A DNA stretch of 7,179 nt from Pseudomonadota bacterium (GTDB lineage: Bacteria > Pseudomonadota > Gammaproteobacteria > Burkholderiales > Thiobacillaceae): the NCBI GenBank assembly GCA_021821425.1, contig JAKACL010000149.1, positions 1-7,179 of the forward strand, given 5' to 3'. The notes under the pieces were generated by a model. That model did not search any database. It saw nothing but the letters and a program-made list of their open reading frames with translations, and had not been told where the DNA came from. Positions 5,717 through 7,179 of the stretch are shown here, piece after piece. The position numbers and the translations under genes are program-made. The first letter of the stretch is position 1. Each line of letters starts with the position of its first letter.

Positions 5717-6660
5717 GGCAGTTTTTCTCCAGGGCCGAGCTGAGTCTGGCCGGGACCGAACAGAATGGCGCGCGGATTGGACAGGCGCTGGCCGGCCGTG
5801 GTGAGGGCATCGGTGCTGGTGCGCACGTCGCGGCTGACATTGGTGAGTTCGAGCGTGCTGGTTTCGGTGAGCTGCTGGATTTGCCCCGAAATCAGGCTGG
5901 CGTCGCGCTGCAGCGCTTCCAGCGCGACCGAGGCTTCCTTCAGCACGGCCTCGGCATTGTTGCCGACGCCGACGATGCTGCCTTCGGCGCGGGTGGCGGC
6001 CTGGCTGATGCTGGCGCCCGCAAAGCGGAATTCGTCGGAGGCGTCGCGAATGCCCTGCACCACCGCGTCGAGGCTTTGCTTGTTATCAGCGAGATGGGCG
6101 GACAGCTCGTTGAGGTTGGCCAGGGTCTGCGAGATGGCGCGCTGGTTTTCATCGGACAGCAGCGTGTTCATGCGTTCCACCACCTGCGCGCCATTTTCCG
6201 CCAGGCGGGTCACCGCGGTGGCAACGTTGTCGATATCGGAGCTGCCCTCGGCAATGACCGGGTAGCGCTCGCCCTTGGGCGCCGTATCGAGCAGCGGGCT
6301 GCTGCTCAGGCCATTGTTGATTTCGACCGATGCGATGCCGGTGACCAGGTTGCGCTTGATGTAGGCTGCGGCCCCGGCATGCACCGGCACGCCCTCGTCG
6401 ATGCGCGCGGTGACGCTGACGGCTTCGTCGCCGCCCTTGGCGAAACGGTAACTCTCGACCACCCCGACCTTGATGCCGCGCATCTTCACCGGGCTGCCGA
6501 CCGCCAGCCCGTCGAGCGATTGCTGTTTGAAATAGATGGTGTAGGTCTGGTACGCAATGGTGTCTGCCACGCCCGCCAGCCACAGGATGGCGGCCGTCAT
6601 CAGCGCGATCGCCGCCAGCACCAGGGTGCCCACGAGGGTATAGCGGCCTTCAGTTTCCAT
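5713..6660 (-). CDS. MCE-family (MlaD-like) lipid-transport protein
   Basis: From the ATG at 6660 the product is 315 residues. One N-terminal transmembrane helix (about 10-31) anchors it in the inner membrane. A single MCE domain follows (about 38-116) with the characteristic 'F..LDGLAVGSPVKMRGIKVGVV' stretch and 'AYIKRNLVTGIASVEI'. A long helical, coiled-coil-prone region runs from about 140 to 295. The end, NPRAILFGPGQ...GPGE, is typical of this subfamily. MCE proteins assemble as hexameric rings that pass lipids across the periplasm, powered by an MlaFE-type ABC transporter. At 315 aa it is much longer than E. coli MlaD (183 aa) and resembles the MCE partner of PqiC-like lipoproteins. The ATG is preferred over a TTG at 6693 because GGAGGAG lies 10 nt ahead and the N-terminus METEGRYTLVG is family-typical. 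It overlaps the ATPase gene by 11 bp. Confidence 0.91.
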   Translation of the reverse strand: METEGRYTLVGTLVLAAIALMTAAILWLAGVADTIAYQTYTIYFKQQSLDGLAVGSPVKMRGIKVGVVESYRFAKGGDEAVSVTARIDEGVPVHAGAAAYIKRNLVTGIASVEINNGLSSSPLLDTAPKGERYPVIAEGSSDIDNVATAVTRLAENGAQVVERMNTLLSDENQRAISQTLANLNELSAHLADNKQSLDAVVQGIRDASDEFRFAGASISQAATRAEGSIVGVGNNAEAVLKEASVALEALQRDASLISGQIQQLTETSTLELTNVSRDVRTSTDALTTAGQRLSNPRAILFGPGQTQLGPGEKLP

Positions 6661-7179
6661 GCGGCATTGTCTCCTCCGATGCCCGCGCGGCAAAGTAGTC
6701 CTTGAGCCACGGGTCGTCGATGTGTTTCAGTTCGGCCACGGTGCCGCTGCCGAGCACCCGGCCGTTCGACAGCACGATCACGCGGTCGATGATGGAAAAC
6801 AGTGTATCCAAGTCGTGGGTGACGAGGAATACGGTGAGGCCGAGGCTGTCGGCCAGCAGCCGGATCAGCGAATCGAATGCGCGTCCCGAAATGGGGTCGA
6901 GGCCGGACGTCGGCTCGTCGAGAAACAGCAGCTCGGGATCGAGCGCCAGCGCGCGCGCCAGCGCCACGCGCTTCCTCATACCGCCTGAAAGCGCGCTCGG
7001 CCGCTTGCCGGCAGCATCCGGCGGCAGCCCCGCCAGCGCGAGCTTGAGCCGCGCCAGCTGGCGGCAGGTGGCGTGCGGCAGATCGGTGTGCTCGAACAGC
7101 GGGGTGGCGACGTTGTCTTCCACCGACAGCGAAGAGAACAGCGCGCCGTCCTGGAATAGCACGCCAAAACGCTTGCGCA
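6650..7179 (-). CDS. MlaF-like ABC transporter ATP-binding protein (partial, N-terminus beyond right edge)
   Basis: The frame is open to the right edge and shows 175 residues starting RKRFGVLFQDGALFSSLSV. That is the Q-loop region of MlaF-type ATPases, so the Walker A part lies outside the window and the GTG at 7162 is not the true start. The ABC signature LSGGMRKR (coding bases 6991-6968), Walker B LLFLDEP with the catalytic glutamate, the D-loop SGLDP and the H-loop LVTHD all follow in order. The C-terminus is KDYFAARASEETMPHGN. The protein would hydrolyse ATP on the cytoplasmic side to drive an MlaE-like permease, expected immediately upstream beyond the window. The downstream MCE gene starts inside its last codons. 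No degeneration is seen in the visible part. Confidence 0.93.
   Translation of the reverse strand, partial: RKRFGVLFQDGALFSSLSVEDNVATPLFEHTDLPHATCRQLARLKLALAGLPPDAAGKRPSALSGGMRKRVALARALALDPELLFLDEPTSGLDPISGRAFDSLIRLLADSLGLTVFLVTHDLDTLFSIIDRVIVLSNGRVLGSGTVAELKHIDDPWLKDYFAARASEETMPHGN
6671..6677 (-). promoter_or_regulatory. Ribosome binding site of the MCE gene, inside the ATPase gene
   Basis: On the minus strand GGAGGAG lies 10 nt before the ATG at 6660 and within the last codons of the upstream ATPase gene. It supports this ATG rather than the in-frame TTG at 6693. The spacing is a little long. Confidence 0.55.

Overview
The window looks like a chromosomal segment of a high-GC proteobacterium, most likely a betaproteobacterium. 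The clues are GC of roughly 62-70% in hand-counted rows, the MlaF-like ATPase / MCE protein / auxiliary lipoprotein gene order, and Gram-negative envelope genes (AmpG permease, lipoprotein, MCE protein). The class is an inference from gene content. I could not search a database.

Left part, plus strand (1-2806). The window opens with 44 codons that may be the C-terminal tail of an upstream gene, possibly a large DNA methyltransferase. A short non-coding gap holding half of a 12-bp direct repeat follows. Then come four closely packed genes: an AmpG-family muropeptide permease, a two-gene toxin-antitoxin module (TIGR02574-type antitoxin and RelE/ParE-type toxin), and a six-helix 'sulfite exporter TauE/SafE' (UreH_2/DsbD-like) membrane protein. 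Gaps are 17 bp, 9 bp and a 4-bp ATGA overlap, so the four may share one transcript. The toxin gene is less GC-rich than its neighbours.

Middle (2782-4566, minus strand). A DUF4153 polytopic membrane protein with a soluble C-terminal region carrying a DxDxDG-type motif is convergent with the TauE gene and overlaps its 3' end by 25 bp. A strong rho-independent terminator sits directly upstream of its start codon.

Right part, minus strand (4615-7179). This is the downstream end of an MCE lipid-transport operon: an MlaF-like ABC ATPase cut by the window edge, an MCE (MlaD-like) protein, a PqiC-like auxiliary lipoprotein and a secreted DUF4426 protein, ending at the terminator. The ATPase, MCE and lipoprotein genes overlap and are probably translationally coupled. 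A permease (MlaE-like) would be expected just beyond the right edge. Together they would form an inner-membrane ATPase, a periplasm-spanning MCE assembly and an outer-membrane-directed lipoprotein that move lipids across the envelope.

Most of the window is recognisable, ordinary chromosomal content. I found no clear new system. The most interesting points are the terminator placed against the DUF4153 start, the toxin-antitoxin module embedded between two membrane-protein genes, and the attachment of DUF4426 to the MCE operon.
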